DNA of 64,000 nucleotides, from contig JAPYMA010002210.1 in the NCBI GenBank assembly GCA_035041965.1, forward strand, positions 62,001-126,000. The letters run 5' to 3'. Positions within the stretch are counted from its first letter, which is position 1. The number at the start of each line of letters is the position of its first letter. A program made the position numbers and the translations under genes. This stretch comes from Anisakis pegreffii (Eukaryota; Nematoda; Chromadorea; Rhabditida; Anisakidae). The notes beneath the pieces are model-generated. The model did no database searches. It was given only the letters and a program-made list of their open reading frames with translations, and was not told the origin of the DNA. Shown here one piece after another: positions 35,865 through 50,705 of this stretch.

Positions 35865-38800
35865 TACGACTGATGCCAGTCAGTCACGCTCAGAAATTGA
35901 AGAGTCGGTTGCGAATCGACTTGAAAAAATTTTATTGTGACGACGACAAAAATCGTCATTGGAGATGTGAAGCACGTATGCACGCGCATGTGATTGGCGT
36001 ATAGCATTATGAATGAATAATAGTCGACTGGTTGGTTTGATAGAGGACATCATGAGGACAGTGTTGCTTGTGAACGAATAGCGAATTTCATTTATGAACA
36101 AATCATGTGAATGAATTCAAAATGTTTGATAATCATACTGAATTCGAAGGATTAACGAATATGTACAGTTAATTAGAATTAATGAGTTGACTCAAAAAAA
36201 TCGTCAAAACATTCTTAAGAGAATCACTCTTGACGAATAACCTTTCAATGAAACGTTGCAAATATGCGCTGAACTCGTAACATCATTACCAAACGCGTTT
36301 ATGTATAGAAGTCATTCGAATAACTTTCGATGAAATCACTCCATGCTCCATTAAAAGCAGTTGAATGAATGTTTGCTCTTAAAATACGACAAGTGATCTC
36401 ATTTTCATGTATTAAGCATGACGCTATGATGAATCAACTGAAACTGACTTCAGTCCACGGAAATATGTCGATAAAAGTTTTGTTCAGAATACTTATGCAA
36501 TGAATTGAACTCCGTTCAAGTCGAACGATTCTCGACTCTTCTAGCTCCTCGGCACAGCAACCATGTTTGAAGTACATTTATACTATGTGTTTTCAAACGC
36601 TCTCATTCCATCAGTTAACGAAAACAAACTCAATCGACGAGGAGTCATTCCAGTGATCATTACTCAAAACTGTAATAGAGGTATGCGAGACGAAAACAAA
36701 AACAATTTCGAAAGGCGGTCGTCACATGAGCAAAATGAAAGTGAAATGAAGTGAGCACTCTGAAGAATGTCAACAGACAGTGATCCAGATCAACAGACCT
36801 AGTCACTCGAGTCACTCGTGCAACTCAAGCACAACTGAGCCTTCAGCCAAACAGCACTGACGACGGAATGAATCCGTTGAGGTGGTTTGATGAATGAAGG
36901 CGATCAACGCAACATATGTTGATCGCAGTTGTTCATTCTTCAGTCATTATTGATATGAAAATATTTGTTCCGATGCATTATACGATCACTTTATGTTTCA
37001 GCACTTAAATCATTATCCTTTATTTTTTTTATGAAATGCAACTGAACACGTGCTCCTCATTGTTAGCATAACTATGACAAATTCGTTCCTATCTGCTTCC
37101 TTCATTTGAAGTCGCTGTCAGTTGATTTTGTCGTTAATACAATCTTATTTAAACAATCAGTGATAATTTATTAATCTGAAATTCATTTACCACAAAAAAA
37201 AATAGGAACACTGAGTGGAACACTTCTTATCTCCTCACATATTGATCTTAAAATTTCATTTGATTTCTCCAATACCAGTTAATTGTGTGCACTCAAAGAG
37301 ACCTTTGAAAGGTTTTAAAAAAGAACCATTGCTGACCATTATTACGATTATTACAATCATTACAATTAACACTATCAGTTTTTAAATCACAGCAATTCTA
37401 CCGAAGCTGTCGAATTATTCAAACAGCATCGTGAAAAAAACTTCTCAGCCGTTGACTAACGTCAGAAGGTATCATTGCATTCATTGTTATTCACCAACTA
37501 CAGAGCAAAGTTCTTTTCGCTATTTCGACAGGACAGTTCAAGCAGACAAAAAGGAATTTCTTTTCATATATTCGTTTCACATAGTGTTCCTTTCTATCAA
37601 GTCCAGTCATTTTCATCTTGACAAGCCATCAATTTCAGTGATTTCTTATCGAATACAATCAAATTAGATTAGACACAACAGAGCCACGATTATAATTCGA
37701 ATGAGACAATTGTTTTGAATAGGAAATTTGCTAAATTTCTTGAATATCATACAATTAATAAAGCATTCATCTACTGTGATAACCGTAACATATAATTCAA
37801 CTGCACAGTTATGTTAGCACATTAATTTATATTGCCTCATCAATCGTGATTCGTTATCAGAACGCTTCCCACCGCCAGACACCTACCGTGCTATCCATCA
37901 CTAATATGCAAATTATGCAGACTGTTTGAACTGATCACACACCAACCAACAACAAATATTCGCATCAAATAAAACACGCTATGACTATCGACTCTTTCGC
38001 ATCCACTTCTGCGCGGTACGAAAGTTTCTTAACAGTCCAAAAAAAAACCACATGAACACATAAGCTACCCAAATTGTCAGTTCTATTTTAATTGCAAATG
38101 AGAGCGATAAATTATCACGTATTCACTTCAATGGAATGTTTCTGAACAAATTGTAAACTGCTTCAATACCTATTTTGCGGTTGTATGACGTATTCAGCAA
38201 TAAAATAATTCAAAGTAGACTTCCCCTAATCTATTTGATCTAAGAATAATTCTCACAAGAACTTTCAAGCCCTTCATGTTCACAAACAAGATAAGCATTC
38301 CTTAGGCATAATTACAGTGCCGCATTATAGCACAACAATGTGGATACATTCACTGCCAAATACCAATTCTCAATAACTAAAATTAAGGGCAGTTCCAGTC
38401 GAACGTTCCGATGTAAATACCGTATAAACGCCATTGACGATCGACAAAATCGCCTATTGAGCAATGCAAATGAAGCAATGATAAAAATAACTTTGTAATG
38501 TACTTCCGAGTAAACTCAGAGTAACAGTAATTCCGAGAAACTAATACACTACCACCATTCAATCTAAATAGCAAAAGTGGTTCAAGGGGACATCGTCCAC
38601 TGAACTGATAATATCAATAACTTCATTTATCGGACACATTGTTGTTGCTCGCAGACCAGCGTCAACAATACGTATTACTTGATTCACTTTGAAAGAAAAA
38701 CCAACTTTCAATTTGGTAATGCAGTTTATTCTCATAAAAATAATAATTCCGAGAAAGTAATGAATACTTTACACTGATGGATACCTATGAACGATACTGG

Positions 38801-41800
38801 ACAGAACTGCAAAGGAAACTGAAGTCTTGTAGTGTCTCATATTTGAATAAGTTTTCCATATGTTGACAATTACTTTTATGGGAAATAATAAGCCACATGT
38901 CAGACTATTCGGAAAGACACCTTCTGATCTAAAAACAGCACTTAGGAAATTTCATGTTTCTTTCGAAAAAACGAGTTTAAAGTGTGACTGGGTCAAACTG
39001 CTTCCCGCTGAGGTGCAATAGTGCAAAATTTCGGAATTCTGTTGGCCTCACACTGCAAGTGATGACTCTTTGACCGACAAAAAGGTTCATGAAAGCTTAT
39101 CGAAAAATGTAGGGTTGCGCCATTTATGTTGTCAGATTCGACGAAAAAATCATTGAATCCAGCAACCTTTTCGACCAAAGGAAAGTTTCACTTAAGTGCT
39201 TTCTCGGCTAAACGGTAACTTTTTGAGAAGTTGGTTCTTTGAATTGCAAAATTCGAAAATTGTACGCCTAATGCCGAAGGAAAAAGAAAGAAAAGGTGAC
39301 CTTTTAAACTGATTCCTTGAAGCAAAAGTTCGCATATTTTGCTCTTAAAAAGAGGACATCTTTCTGAGTGATGAGATTCTGGATATTTCGGAATTCAAAT
39401 ATTTTCACTCCAATAAAAGATTAGTTTTAACGAACACGGAATGAAATTAATTCAATCATCATAGACTAATGAAAAAAAGGTAATCAAATATCGCGAGTAA
39501 AACAAGAGTACAGACCAACAAGCACTAACGAAAAGTTTATCTATCCGCTATTGACGTTAAGAATATTTCGCGAATAAACAAACAAACTCGTGATTTACGA
39601 GCACCTTCGAGCTGGCTGCCTGCTCCGTTCACTGCGTACCGTTTGATATCTTCGTTCTTACAACATTTTTTGCTCTAATTCTGATTTATTTGCTAATTGT
39701 TCCTTTAGCAGACTTGATATTTTGAAAAGTTTCCACTAAAAACTTCTTTCGCGGCTCGGCGTTCATTACAGATAACACACACGAATCACCACCAATCGAA
39801 GTCAATTTTGCAAAGTTGAAATTGTTTAATGTATTTGTTGACAGTGAATGAATGGGTTTGCTTGCCAGCAGCATTCGAAATCAAGCAATCCCTAACATTT
39901 TTCAGTAATTCCAAATTGTTTGCACACAATAGATATGAGAACCAGTGTCGGTTGAAAGCAGTAAAAATCGGTTCGAGAGCGGAAATTAGAGATGAACAAA
40001 TTGTCGGTGACAATACCACGAAGTTGTACATGAGGAAGTGGCAATATTTGACTGGTTCAGTGGGTGACAAATGAAATAATGTTTTAGCGATCAGGAACGA
40101 TAACAACTCACAGTCGAACAAATGCATGATAATCCATGAGTAACAATGAATAACAGACAAGGTCGTCGATTCCAAACGCTTCACTTTCACAATGTCAATT
40201 TCAAACGCCCCTCTGAAAAAACTACCAAAAAGTGGTTGATTTGAACCAATCTCGAGAAAATCTGTATTTTATTTCAACGAAATTCTTTCACGTTCCATGA
40301 CACATTTTGCAGAATTGCTCAATACAGAATAATATTCACACGGACGATCTGAAGAACTTTATCGCACAATCAATCTCGAGAACAAATTTGCGATAATTTG
40401 AATGATATGAAGACAGGATGTGTGTCTACTCAATACAGGCGTGTAGGGATTTCAAAAAAAGAAGGAGAACATTTCGAATAAAAATTCGTATGAAATCATT
40501 GTATTTCATTTCAACGAAATATTGAAACGAGTAGCAATGACTTCAGCAAAAAATTCACAAGAAAAAAGTAATGTTTTTTTGATTGAAAGCAAATGCGATG
40601 ATCAATTCCATATGGTGCTTGCATGCAGATCGCTGTTAGTATCGTCAACACTGATTTGGCGATGTGCTTGGAAAGTTTGTTTTTGCATTCGAAAGCAAAT
40701 GTATTTATTGGGATGCACGTCGTCAAGTGATGACACGAACGTCCAAAATATATGTGTGTATGCGCATTGCGTTTCCTCCTTTGGCACTATTTTAGCGTCT
40801 TATAAAACATTCATTTGAATTCGATTTGCCAAGCACTTCAGTGCATTCTTTACAGCAACTCAATTAATCATGAACGTATTGGAATGCAATTATTATATGA
40901 ATGTATTGTAATGCCAACAATGTAGTCGAAGAATTATGCATGGAAAATAAGTTGTATCGTTACATAAACCGTAGAATAATTATTGTTAAAGTCATATTTA
41001 AGAGGAATGCAAGGAATGTTTTTTGAAGCGTTTCTTATTTGATACAATTATCTACAGTGCTCTTCTCGTGCAGCGTTAACTTGTCAATGGGAAATAGTAG
41101 AAATTCAACGACACACTGAAATATAAACGAAAACCTCTAATTGACGATTGAAAAAATTGTATTTGACGAGTTTATCGAAGTCGATTTTCGTCTTGTGTGA
41201 CCGACCAGCAAAAGCGCGAACAAATCAATACTGTCGATCGCAATCAATGAAACGACAAAAAACTAATCGATTCGTACACAAAGTCAGTGTGTTCACAGAT
41301 ATCCCGTTGGCCACAAACAACACCGAACGGAACCAGTTACTGACTAACTGCATACATGTACCGCAGCTTTAAGTGCACTCTTTATCAGCAATTTAACACG
41401 TATCCGTTGTGAGCCTCAAAATATTGTATACACCGAGTAATTTCCCGTTGAACAAATCGATAATTTTCTCCAAATGCAATTTTGAATTCACGAAAACGTC
41501 CAACGAAAATATTTCTTGAAGTTTTTTTGAGTTTATTACTGAGTTTCATATGAGCAAGCAATAAGATAAGATGAAAGGCGAGACAGATGCTCTTATGTCA
41601 TGTTTGATAAGGCTGATAAAAATTTTTAAAAATACTGCGGACCTTGTGACAATAACAATTATCATCATTGTTATTACATTAATGCAGCAAACAAAAATAT
41701 TCAAAAAGTGATTAGTTATGACAGTAGTATGTGAGAGCATGATGCCAGAGTAATAAAAAAGAGACTTTAACTCTGATCAGTACTAATTGCTATATATTAG

Positions 41801-41923
41801 GGCTGAAGCTAAAGTGAAGCAAATTTCACGTTGCATAATTGTTCTCCTTTGCAGAATTACTATCAGTTTTACAAAATTTAAGATGAGTTCATTGTTTAAA
41901 ATCTCAATATCAAAGGAATATAT
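35865..41923. other. Intergenic region with no resolved gene
   Basis: Several mid-length frames (36101-35880 -, 38574-38383 -, 39829-40074 +, 40190-39786 -, 40522-40818 +) were read on both strands. None shows a known motif, and no set of them joins in phase with good splice sites. Nothing else is claimed here. Confidence 0.45.
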
Positions 41924-43095
41924 TAGGGTTTGCACGGGATTCCGAGATCGGAATTTCAGTTCTGATCCCGATCACGGGATTTAAGTTTTGAAAAATCCTA
42001 GGATTTCGGGGTTTGATGAAACAGGTCAGTTTGCGTGAATTTTGATAGTATGTTCATCTTGAAGTAAGCCTTAATCATTCCCATCTCATTCATATGCAGC
42101 CATTTCTGCTGTTTGCCGTCTATCATTGATGAATAGCTGAGGAAATAGACGCAAGTTTGACGAATGACATGATCAACGACAGCTCGATGAACTTTTACGT
42201 AACATTTCATTGAATATTCAATTGATTATTCTGCTCTTCATTGGTTTATATCACGCTCATCTGGATGCATTTCTATGTAATAGACTAACAGAGATAATCA
42301 CATTTTCTAATAAGAACCAAGAGCAACAAAATTCAACGAAATAATGCGATTTTTCGGCTTCAATATTCCATTTGTTAATTAAACTGCATGTTCTAAAGAC
42401 TGCAAGTCTTTTTAATTCGCTATTTAGAAACGTTTTTATCCGATCGAAATGTACATTAATTCTCACTGAGTTCACTCATAGTGAAAATTCACTGTTGAAG
42501 TGAGGGAAATTGTTCCATTCAAAAAGATCTTAAGCTTAACTATCAAGTACATTTCCATAATCTCTGATCGAAATTATCAAACATGTAATTGCTCGATGGT
42601 TCAATGAAAATCTATTGCGGATTTTTTTTTCACTTTTTAGATAAACTCTGAACTTTTAATTTTTTCAAAATTCAAATGATATAATTTGTGCGATGCATTT
42701 CTTTCGTAAAAAATCGAAATTTCCGAAATGGCAGAATTCACCTAACGTTAATAGTGCGAGAAAATGGGCTTGAAGCACTGCAAATAAGTATTCAAGAATT
42801 TCATATTAACATGCAGGTTAGACCCGAAATGACAAGATGCCTTAGCATAGAAAATGTAGTATGCCACCTGATCACTAGCAACCTTATATGAAATATTAAT
42901 TTGAATTTGAATAGTTTGGTTCCTCGAATTTGTTCAATAATTTGTTGAATTAACTCCTTTCTGATTAATAATGAACATATCGGTTCGAAAAAATGTGTTT
43001 AAACATGCCCCGCATCAATATTACAAAAATTGTTCGATCCCGGCATCAAAAATCGATCCCGGGATTGAAAAAACGCCGGGATTTTGCAAATCCTG
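41924..43095. mobile_element. Complete non-autonomous hAT-type transposon, 1,172 bp
   Basis: Starts TAGGGTTTGCA and ends TGCAAATCCTG, giving 11-bp terminal inverted repeats (YAGGRTTTGCA) of the hAT type. Flanked on both sides by the same 8-mer, GAATATAT (41916-41923 and 43096-43103), a perfect target duplication. Inside each end are repeats of GATCCCGGGATT. A second copy starts at 63394. The interior is AT-rich and has no hAT transposase; the 72-codon frame at 42475-42257 (-) is shared only because the DNA is shared. Confidence 0.85.
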
Positions 43096-43103
43096 GAATA
43101 TAT

Positions 43104-46100
43104 AGTTCGCAAGCGTGGCTCTGCTCAATTATTTAGTTATATAACATGAATTTTTTTTGACGGAAAGCAAATAAACCTGTTTTTTCTCCATTCAATCTTT
43201 CACATTCTAGTTGCAGTCAGACGACCGGAACTTGGTAATTCATCAGCAAATGTGGCATCTATTCAAAAAGTAATCGCTAAGTCGTAACCAAACAAATATG
43301 CCATGCTTGTTCATTGAACTCATACGATGACTGCTCAAAACTTTCTCATATTTTCATTGGGCATCAATGTTTACATCTTAAATTTTGTTTTCATTCCATC
43401 ACTTTCGAGTGTTTAGCTCGTGATCAACTCATAATTACATAAGTGTATTCAATTGACTGTGAGGTATAATTTCATTTCGTTCTAAATCTTCACAAAAAAC
43501 ATCAGAAATTCTGGTAAACAATCTCATTTCATTCAATGAGATCACATTCAACTGAAAATTGCTGATGAAGAAAAACAATTCTTTGAGACAATTCATTTTA
43601 ATGAGCGTTTCTTGAATCGATGATGAGTTCGTTGAATGCATAAATTCGCAATCTAATAGCATATTATAATATCGTATTGTGCGTCTGAACAAATGTTATC
43701 ACTCAGCCCACTCACACACAGACACTGATACGCACACATTGTTCCAACGCATGCAAAGGACACAGTGCAACGGAATACCAACAACGGCTTGATTAGATTG
43801 TGATAAACAATTGTTGATAAGTCATTGATCAGACTTAGTCATGGTCAAAAATGAGCGGAGTTGCGTCAGAGAAGATATCTGGCCTAAAAATGATATTGTC
43901 TATTCAAATAGGGGAAGGACAACTGAAACACAGTCTGCCTTGGCGACAGAAAATGCTGAAAGGAAAAGAATGGGGAGTCTGGTCAGTTATATTAAGCAAT
44001 TAAGATCAGTTCTCAATCAAGATCCGAATAACTTTCAATGGGAACTAACTTTAAAAGCGAAGTCTTATCGAAGCCGTCGAGAGTGTTTGATGTGCGCAGC
44101 TCCAGTGTGCAAGTGAATCCATATGCAACAGCGTTGATGATTGCACAAGGATTGTTTATGAATTATGAGTGAAAATTTTGCAATTTCTGATACGATTAAC
44201 CTAGTATTACAAATGAAATGAATGCGTCTGAAATGAAACATTTATGGTCACTTCATAACCAGTTTTGCGATACTGAACCGCCAATAAACGATGATGCCTC
44301 ACATTCCAACCAAATTCAGTGTATAATTGGTGATAACTTATCAAATCATTGAGTTAAATTTAGGGCTGAAGAGAACGCTGATGACATAGACTAATGACAT
44401 CTTATCAGCACTTACGTTCTCTTACGAAATGTCGAAAGTTCGTCTTATGAATTGTCCACTCGTATGAAAGTCGAAAGGTACGAAAGTCTTATGAATTGTC
44501 CACTCGTGATAAAAACACATGCAATTCATATGAAACTGCCGTGAAATTTTCCTTTGTTCATTCTGTCACGACACATTTTTTTATTTTGAAGATAACAGAC
44601 TACAATAGATTTATCATTGACCCTGCGTTGTTCATTTGATTGACGTGCGAAAGCATTCAAAAGAGATTACAGTAAAAGAAAGAATGACGTTTACAGTGAT
44701 GTAAGCAAAGTAAAATTGATTCGATTTCGTTCATGATGATCACCGCTCACATCTCAAGAATACTTGAAATCGTGCAATACATCTTCCTCTTATTCAATTC
44801 CACTGCTCAATCAATACCTTTCATTTGAAAAACAACATTCAACTAAACTACTTCTTGACTTATGCATATAAAATATTAATCAAAATTGCGAGAGCAACTG
44901 TCAACGTTTCTCAACAAAATTACCGTAATTGATCACTAGCGTTTGGTTTGTTCGAATTCGAAGACCTCAGTTTTCATCAACGAGAGTGTCAGCTCCATAC
45001 CGTATCACAGACACAGACGATCTCTTGTATAACCTCAAACCACCGAAAACTATTTTTTAGTACAATTTAACGCGTTTTCATGAGTAACTTAGAAAATGGC
45101 TATACTATTTGGTTGAATTTAAATTGCATGTGCATCTGAAATGAAAAATTAAACAATGTGACATCATTGTTGACATCATCTGACATCATCATATTGCAGG
45201 GTCATTCAATGTCACTTTAATAAACTTAAGAACATCTCTGAGAATGTACCGCTGCGAACGAATGACGTTTTCAAAATGACATTTCTGAAGTGTGACCTAT
45301 TAACCATGGAACCAACTGTGCCTGAAGCTATCCATATCATATCCGAACTGATTGCTTTAGAAGAAAGAACAATACAACCACCGAGGTGGTGCACAGATTT
45401 GCAACACTTGATTGACAGTGAATATAAACGAATCGAGTCGTCCAATAGGACATGTCTTGGCCGAATTGTGCAAGAGGATGTGTCTTGACCAGAACAGACG
45501 TGGCTGATGCAAAAGTGCTTACAGCGCAAATATTGGTGGTGGTAGAGGAGGAGCTCGTGGCTCACCAAATGATAATTCTTCGGAATAACGAATTTTACTT
45601 TCCTTCAATAATGCCCAATTTTTAGTTCTTTCAACTTCAACGTTTTCAAAAACACTTCGAATCAGTTTTATTTAATCATTTTTTCTTTGTGCTTTGCAAT
45701 TTTTTTTGCTGATTCCTCCCCTCCTAGCGTTAATTGTCTGCAATCCAAATTCTCTGTGACTCACTTGTATTGTTTCGATTCGCTGTTTTATCGGAAGCGA
45801 CAATTCGGTTATTAAATTTGTGAAATGTAATCAGCCGAAAGCAATTCGCACCATGTGCCGATCTCCAAGCTGAATCTTAATGCGGAAAGTAAGTCTCATG
45901 GAGTTTCGAATTATTTCAAATGTCGAATCGATTCGAAACTTGAAAACGGTTAGGAAATTAATAAAAATTGTTCGCTCCTCGAAATTTCCGACGAACGAAA
46001 TCTTCTTTGTGAGATTAAGCTTTTGAGGATTCTGCCCTCATGTGACAAAATTTTGAACCATTTCGGATTCTGGTTTCGAGCTGTTCGGATACCAAATTCA

Positions 46101-49100
46101 GAAACCGCCGAGTTTCTAAAGTTCGTTTTCGATTTTCTCTCTGGTTTCGAATTTCAGAATGGAGGCGAAACCGAAATTTTGACGGCATTCATTGGATAAT
46201 TAACGGAAGAACGGCAACGCGTGGTGCAGTAAAAGTGCAAAAAATTGATAAACAAATATTTTAGGAAAAAAAATCGTCTAAAAGAAGGACGAAAGGCAAG
46301 GTGACGCAACGCATTTTGATAGATAAGATTCAAAGGCAACAAAAAAGCTTCCAGTCACAACATAACAAACACTTAATCAGAATTTAGAGCGATGCGTGGC
46401 ACTCATCCGTCGAAACATTGAAGTGGAGTTGAAAAGTTCCGTGAAATGAGATTCTCTCGTTACGTCTGCCCTCTATTCTCATTTCCTCTCGTTCCCAACT
46501 GAGTCTACTTAAAATTGATCATAATTAAAATTTCGACGCAAATTTCAACATTTCATTACGGTTCGCTTACGGCAATCTCATTTCACTGCATTCATAACGG
46601 TCGTGAATTGGTACGTCGTGGGTTTGAGTTCTGCTAGTGACTCCGGAAGCAGTTGAGAGGGAGAGTATCAGAGAGATGCAGAGAATTCTTATTAAGAAAC
46701 TTCAATCTTTCAACACAACGTTCAGATGAAATCATTCGTCTTCATCATTCCCCGTACACGTGCTGTGAAGCTCATGACCAAACTCATTGTTAATTCATAA
46801 ATTTTCATCACTTTCAGTTTCCCACTGAATTATGCTCTCACTAATGATGGCGATATTGGTCGATCGAAGTTCGCTCGATAAAATCCCATCGAATTTCGGT
46901 CGAAATTTCGAGATTCGGATTCCAACTGAAAATTTTAGAATTCGGTCGGATTCCTGAATTTTGGAATCTCAAAAGATTTTGAATTCGGTCGGATTCTGAC
47001 GAGACCGAAGTTTCGTTCGAATGGCACCACGAGCTCTCGCCAACTTGGGGGAGGATAAGAGACCGTACTGAGTCTGCAAAGGAGAAGCGAATCAAAGAAA
47101 ATGCGATTTTCAAATGAGTTTTGAATTCCTCGCAGATCACTTGAAGGCCTTCGATGGCCATACTCACAACTAATGTATTTATGGGCCGCATCCGAGTCAA
47201 ATTCCGTAGAACAGAGAGAGCTGCATTGGAGTGCTCGCAAACAGCAGTAGGTCGTCAGGTTGACCAGGCCTTTAATGAGACCACGTTCAGTATCAGTCAC
47301 AGCTATGGAAGAGTCATTTATGGGCAGTTTTGTTGATCACCTTCAAGACTGCGTCCCACATTTAATGATCGAAAGAATTACGATGAGGCGAGTTAGTGAT
47401 GAATGCATCGAAGGTGGCGCGGTCGAAAGAGTTCCCCTTCAACCACTCGTGAGTGTTCCTGTTTGCGCAGGTTGGTGGAAATCTGCTGGAAGACATAACT
47501 TCAGGCGACCATTTCTTTAATTCATGGTCTGAAATTGGTTTGTACAAATATTGATTCAGACAAGTCCCATTCAATGATACCGTATTGCTGACCATTGAAA
47601 CTTTTGAAACCGTAACATACGTCGGGAATTTTTCATGATTTTGGCAAAATCATCTGGATTTGGAACTATCCATCTGGTGTTTTGCATATTGCATATCTAT
47701 TCCTCAAAGAAATCCTTCTCGTCAGAAAAGAAACACGCAATGCACGGCTTCTTCGCAGCTTGATACTCGTATTACTTGTGAGGATACAAACAATTGACTT
47801 TGTGGTGTATTTTTGTTTTATTCTACACCAAACAAACTGATGTAATGAAAACTGTCACAAACAGTACAAATAAACCGTAAAAATAATATAATACAATAAA
47901 GTAAATGATAAAAGCAGTAAAACGCTGGCAAGACAGTGATATTCGCTCAAAACGTTGAATGTAATGCAAATTTTCAGCGTGAATTGACTTTGAAAGCATA
48001 ATTCTGAGTGAAGAGCAGAAAAAAATGCTAATAAATTCGAGTGACGTGCAACAGATATCTATTTTTGGGTGGAGAATATCCAGGGACATTTTATTAACGA
48101 CTAGTTTTTCCAAGAATTTTGGTAACTTTCTCGGAGCGAAGACGAAACAAGAAATAACTATGACAAAAATGTTCGAAACCAGAACAGATTAGGGTGATCT
48201 CTGGAGATCACGAGAAATGATAACTGCTTGGTCGTTTGTGCCTTTGCTCAGAGTCTATGCTGTTACATTAACCTATCTCTTCCTTTGATACCCATGATGG
48301 AAATCGGGAACTACACCAATGTGAGATCGTAGAAATTCATAATTTCGCAAAAAAATGAAGAAAATTTCAGTACTAATGAGGTTCGCACTTCCATGAGCAA
48401 GAAATGTCAACATAACCGGTCAGTGACTATGCTTCTAGTGGAGAGGTTGCAAGGGAAAGCTATAATAGAAATGAACTGAATGCTAGGGTAATGAGTTAAT
48501 AACAATCTTCGATTCATTCGAAAATAGAAGACTTTTAGCTGCGACAAAAGAATTTGCGTGGAATAACTTATATTAGATTGCACCGCAAAAAAAGAAGAAG
48601 CTCCAGTTTGGTGGCATGAAGCTTTGCAGTGAGAATGCGTGGAACGGTAACAGATGACAATGAATAGAAGCATTAGTGAAATAATTCATTCGGTTTTGTT
48701 TGATTTATGAATGCAATTTGTTCGAATGTTGAAGCAGACAGAAGTTAATGTATTGACTAACGAGCGTTGAAGACAGTTCATCCGAGTGACGTCAGTGATC
48801 AAAGAGTGTTCGTGAGAGAGAAGCTGTAATCAAATGACGCAAGGACGTTGTTTTTGCAGAGCATTTTTAGAGTCGATTTGACAAATAATTACATGCATCA
48901 ATTGAACAGGATGCGAGGAAATTTTAGCTGTGTTCTTCTGATTAAAAAGCTTCAATCGTAGGACATCATAAATTAGATTTTTTCCATGTGAATTCAGTGT
49001 TTTCCCAAGAAATATTACCATTGCAGTTTAATTCAATATTTTATTATAGAACACTTTCTTCATCAGACTATGAAATTAGGGATGGAAAGAATGAATTAAC

Positions 49101-49555
49101 TACGTATCAACAATAATTCTGCAATGCTGTTCAAGCTTAGTCTCTGCTCTATCAAATTTTTCCAGCTCAACCGAATGTAGAGGCGGCGTATTCATTGACG
49201 AATGAGAAGTGAACTCAATTTCGCAATTGAAGTTTCCAACAGCAAGTGCATGTGACGGTTCGAAAAAATGAAAAAGGAATTAAATATATTCATTTAGATG
49301 AAAAAAAAAGGAAGGATAGACTGCAATTACGGAGCAAGCGAAGGCGAAGTTTTGACAGTGCCTCTCTTTGACTACTTGTTAAATCGAAATAAATAGATTA
49401 ATTGTTTCTTCGTTTTTTTCCCGACATGGTGTGCCAGCCAGCTGGCTTCGCAGGTGAATATCCATCCTATCGGTGAACCGCCGACACAGCTTCTCATGTA
49501 TTCGGCCAAAAAAAAGTGCTCCGGTTAATCAAAGTCAGGTTTTCTTCAAATCTCA
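43104..49555. other. Intergenic region with scattered unassigned frames
   Basis: Frames with protein-like composition occur at 43841-44116 (+), 45309-45488 (+) and 47595-47362 (-), but none has a recognised domain, and the last has many stops nearby, as a decayed transposon would. A 39-bp imperfect tandem unit (CTTATGAATTGTCCACTCGT core) occurs twice at about 44431-44508. Stretches around 45880-46160 and 46880-47010 are rich in TTTCGGAAT-like words. Confidence 0.4.
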
Positions 49556-49559
49556 TCAG

Positions 49560-50160
49560 AGACTGCTCAAATGCTGCCAGCCGTGAACATCTCCCACGTC
49601 ACAACAGCCGCTTTGAACACAGTAGTTGATCACATAGATCAATTCGCATAAACCTACCGCAGTTACGAATGCGTTCGTTCGCGTCACCACCACCATCACC
49701 ACCAACCCACATAGCACCATCTCACCGATCCCGTCAGCACCACTCAACAACAACACAACCACCAGTAGCTCCAATTGACAGCAACCGTTCACGAACAATT
49801 TGAACACTCCCCAATGAGATTTGAAGGAAATTCAGTAGAGCAACACCAGCGGATATCATCCATTTGCCTTTTGCACCGCCTCACATTGGCACACCGCATG
49901 GCTCCAATACCCAATCATTCGACGAGGCAAAATTCGTGCCCAACAACTCAATCGCTGCCACCAATGGCTCAAGCCTGGAAATCCGACTCGAACTGACCTC
50001 GACTATCATTGCCATGGATCTTACAACACGTCCTCTTATGCTCCATACAACCAACACGGCAGCCGACAGTATCTCGTACTCGTTTAGCCATTATTGAGCA
50101 CATTTCCGACTTGTCTCCTAACATGGCCATTGCACGCACCTTTTCACGAATCGCTACTCA
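49560..50160 (+). other. GC-richer, stop-poor stretch with possible exons
   Basis: Rich in CAC, CCA, CAA and ACA triplets, with two or three frames open for 60 to 80 codons at once (for example 49775-49996 and 49864-50097). A good acceptor (ctaccgcag) lies near 49660. This could be an exon of a low-complexity His/Pro/Thr-rich protein or simple-sequence DNA. No start or neighbouring exon can be fixed. Confidence 0.25.
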
Positions 50161-50705
50161 TCCCTTCATCATGCTACTATTATGAGGCACAGAAAAAAAC
50201 TTATAATCCAATCCTGCCTCAAAGTCTTGAAGCTGCAAAAATTTTTCCGGTTCAAGACAGCCAGACAACGTTCCTTGCGTATGTAACAAGTCGCTCGTAA
50301 AATCACTTGGCTTCTAACGGAACAAATGCAAGCACATCGTTTTCTTCCGACAGCATGATTGAGTGGATCAGACCAAGTGAAATCCGTGTTAAGTATCAAT
50401 CTACTTAATTGCCTCTCATTGTCACCGATCAGTTCTCAGAAGTTTGGAACGATCAGATTTATACTTCACACCGCCGCAGCTCCAGCTGTTAGTTAATTAC
50501 ACTTTAGTGAGTTTACTGCCGGCCACACATTTATGCATCATGGGCACGACGAGACTGTCGTGCGGATTCGAAGTACTCAGTTGAGATTTCGGATCGAAAT
50601 AATCCTTTACGAGGTTCTCAACGTACGATTGGTGATCGTGACCGGCAAGCTCAATTGACATCACCGTTGTATGTTGTGTATAAGAATTGAACTGATGACA
50701 AAAAA

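Noticed and set aside
42257..42475. 72-codon frame found almost unchanged at 63729-63947, apparently a conserved gene
   Set aside because: Both lie inside copies of one transposon. Similarity is of DNA, continues past the frame, and shows no transposase motif.
46600..46670. Possible tRNA-derived SINE (GTGGGTTTGAGTTCTGC)
   Set aside because: The B-box match is poor and no acceptor stem or A box could be placed.
49556..49807. Hydrophobic 83-codon minus-strand frame resembling a secreted protein
   Set aside because: It is the complement of the CAC/CCA-rich stretch, which forces Val, Leu and Gly codons on the other strand.
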